The notes under the pieces: model-generated
Told to the model about the DNA's origin: nothing
The model's database searches: none
The model's input: only the letters and a program-made list of their open reading frames with translations
NCBI GenBank assembly: GCA_023460795.1
Contig: JAEWPC010000026.1
Location: 1 to 64,000, forward strand
Direction of reading: 5' to 3'
Source: Bacillota bacterium
GTDB taxonomy: Bacteria; Bacillota; Bacilli; Paenibacillales; Paenibacillaceae
DNA length: 64,000 bases
Made by a program: the position numbers and the translations under genes
Shown: piece after piece, positions 62,207 through 64,000 of the stretch
How positions within the stretch are numbered: position 1 is the stretch's first letter
Layout: every line of letters starts with the position of its first letter

Positions 62207-62329
62207 CGTTCGAACCGCTTAGCGCTTATGCTAGCTTATGGCTAGGCGCGCCCGGAGGTTCTAATATAATCATTTGATTATGCGATTATTTAGGGATCTA
62301 ACCTTAAACCCTCTAATTTTTAACCTGGT

Positions 62330-64000
<1,671 letters not shown>

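Overview
The window comes from a Gram-positive, endospore-forming Firmicute of moderate to high GC, most like Paenibacillaceae (Paenibacillus/Cohnella). This rests on three things. Several sporulation genes are present (a SpoIIM-family gene, pdaB, kbaA, gerD, cwlD, sigH, disA). The gene order of the str/S10/spc/alpha ribosomal region is typical of this group. A KOW-domain L14e-like protein lies between map and infA. Almost all housekeeping genes are on the minus strand, so transcription runs from high to low coordinates.

Layout from low to high coordinates. The 5' end of a 16S rRNA gene with its leader and promoter lies at 1-260. A small conserved protein and a SpoIIM-family protein follow. 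Next come the sporulation and germination genes pdaB, kbaA, gerD, the SalA/Mrp-type ATPase and cwlD (1.5-5.8 kb). An assimilatory sulfate module, cysD-cysN and cysH, flanks a LacI-family regulator (5.9-10.4 kb). It has no APS kinase, so APS is probably reduced directly. From 10.5 to 27.7 kb is the long ribosomal block, here read from its promoter-distal end: rpsI, rplM, truA, rplQ, rpoA, rpsK, rpsM, rpmJ, infA, KOW protein, map, adk, secY and then rplO through rpsJ. A divergent plus-strand pair of membrane proteins (DUF421 and YitT types) sits at 28-29.5 kb. tuf, fusA, rpsG and rpsL follow. A two-gene ABC exporter lies between rpsL and rpoC, where an L7Ae-type ribosomal gene normally is. Then come rpoC, rpoB, an rRNA-methyltransferase-like gene, rplL, rplJ with an L10 leader, rplA, rplK, nusG, secE and rpmG. 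The 48-57.5 kb part carries sigH, yacP, rlmB, mrnC, cysS, cysE with a cysteine T-box, gltX, ispF, ispD and a PIN/TRAM protein. The end carries a Cys-containing small protein, pssA, disA, a divergent radA, a small membrane protein and the 3' part of clpC.

Most of this is core information processing: transcription, translation, secretion and precursor synthesis. The points that stand out are these. (1) A six-copy 51-bp tandem repeat lies between mrnC and rlmB; each unit folds into two hairpins on the transcript strand, and substitutions between copies mostly keep the pairing. (2) An AT-rich, sequence-divergent radA sits in the place of the native gene, and what looks like the last 20 codons of the native radA remain just upstream of disA. 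(3) The ABC exporter replaces the L7Ae gene, with a possible 26-codon remnant of that gene left behind. (4) A cluster of CGCAAA/TTTGCG motifs lies in the cysD/lacI intergenic region. (5) The terminator hairpin behind cysN contains the ribosome binding site of cwlD. Many starts were moved inward from the longest open frame because a good Shine-Dalgarno sequence points to an internal ATG, GTG or TTG.
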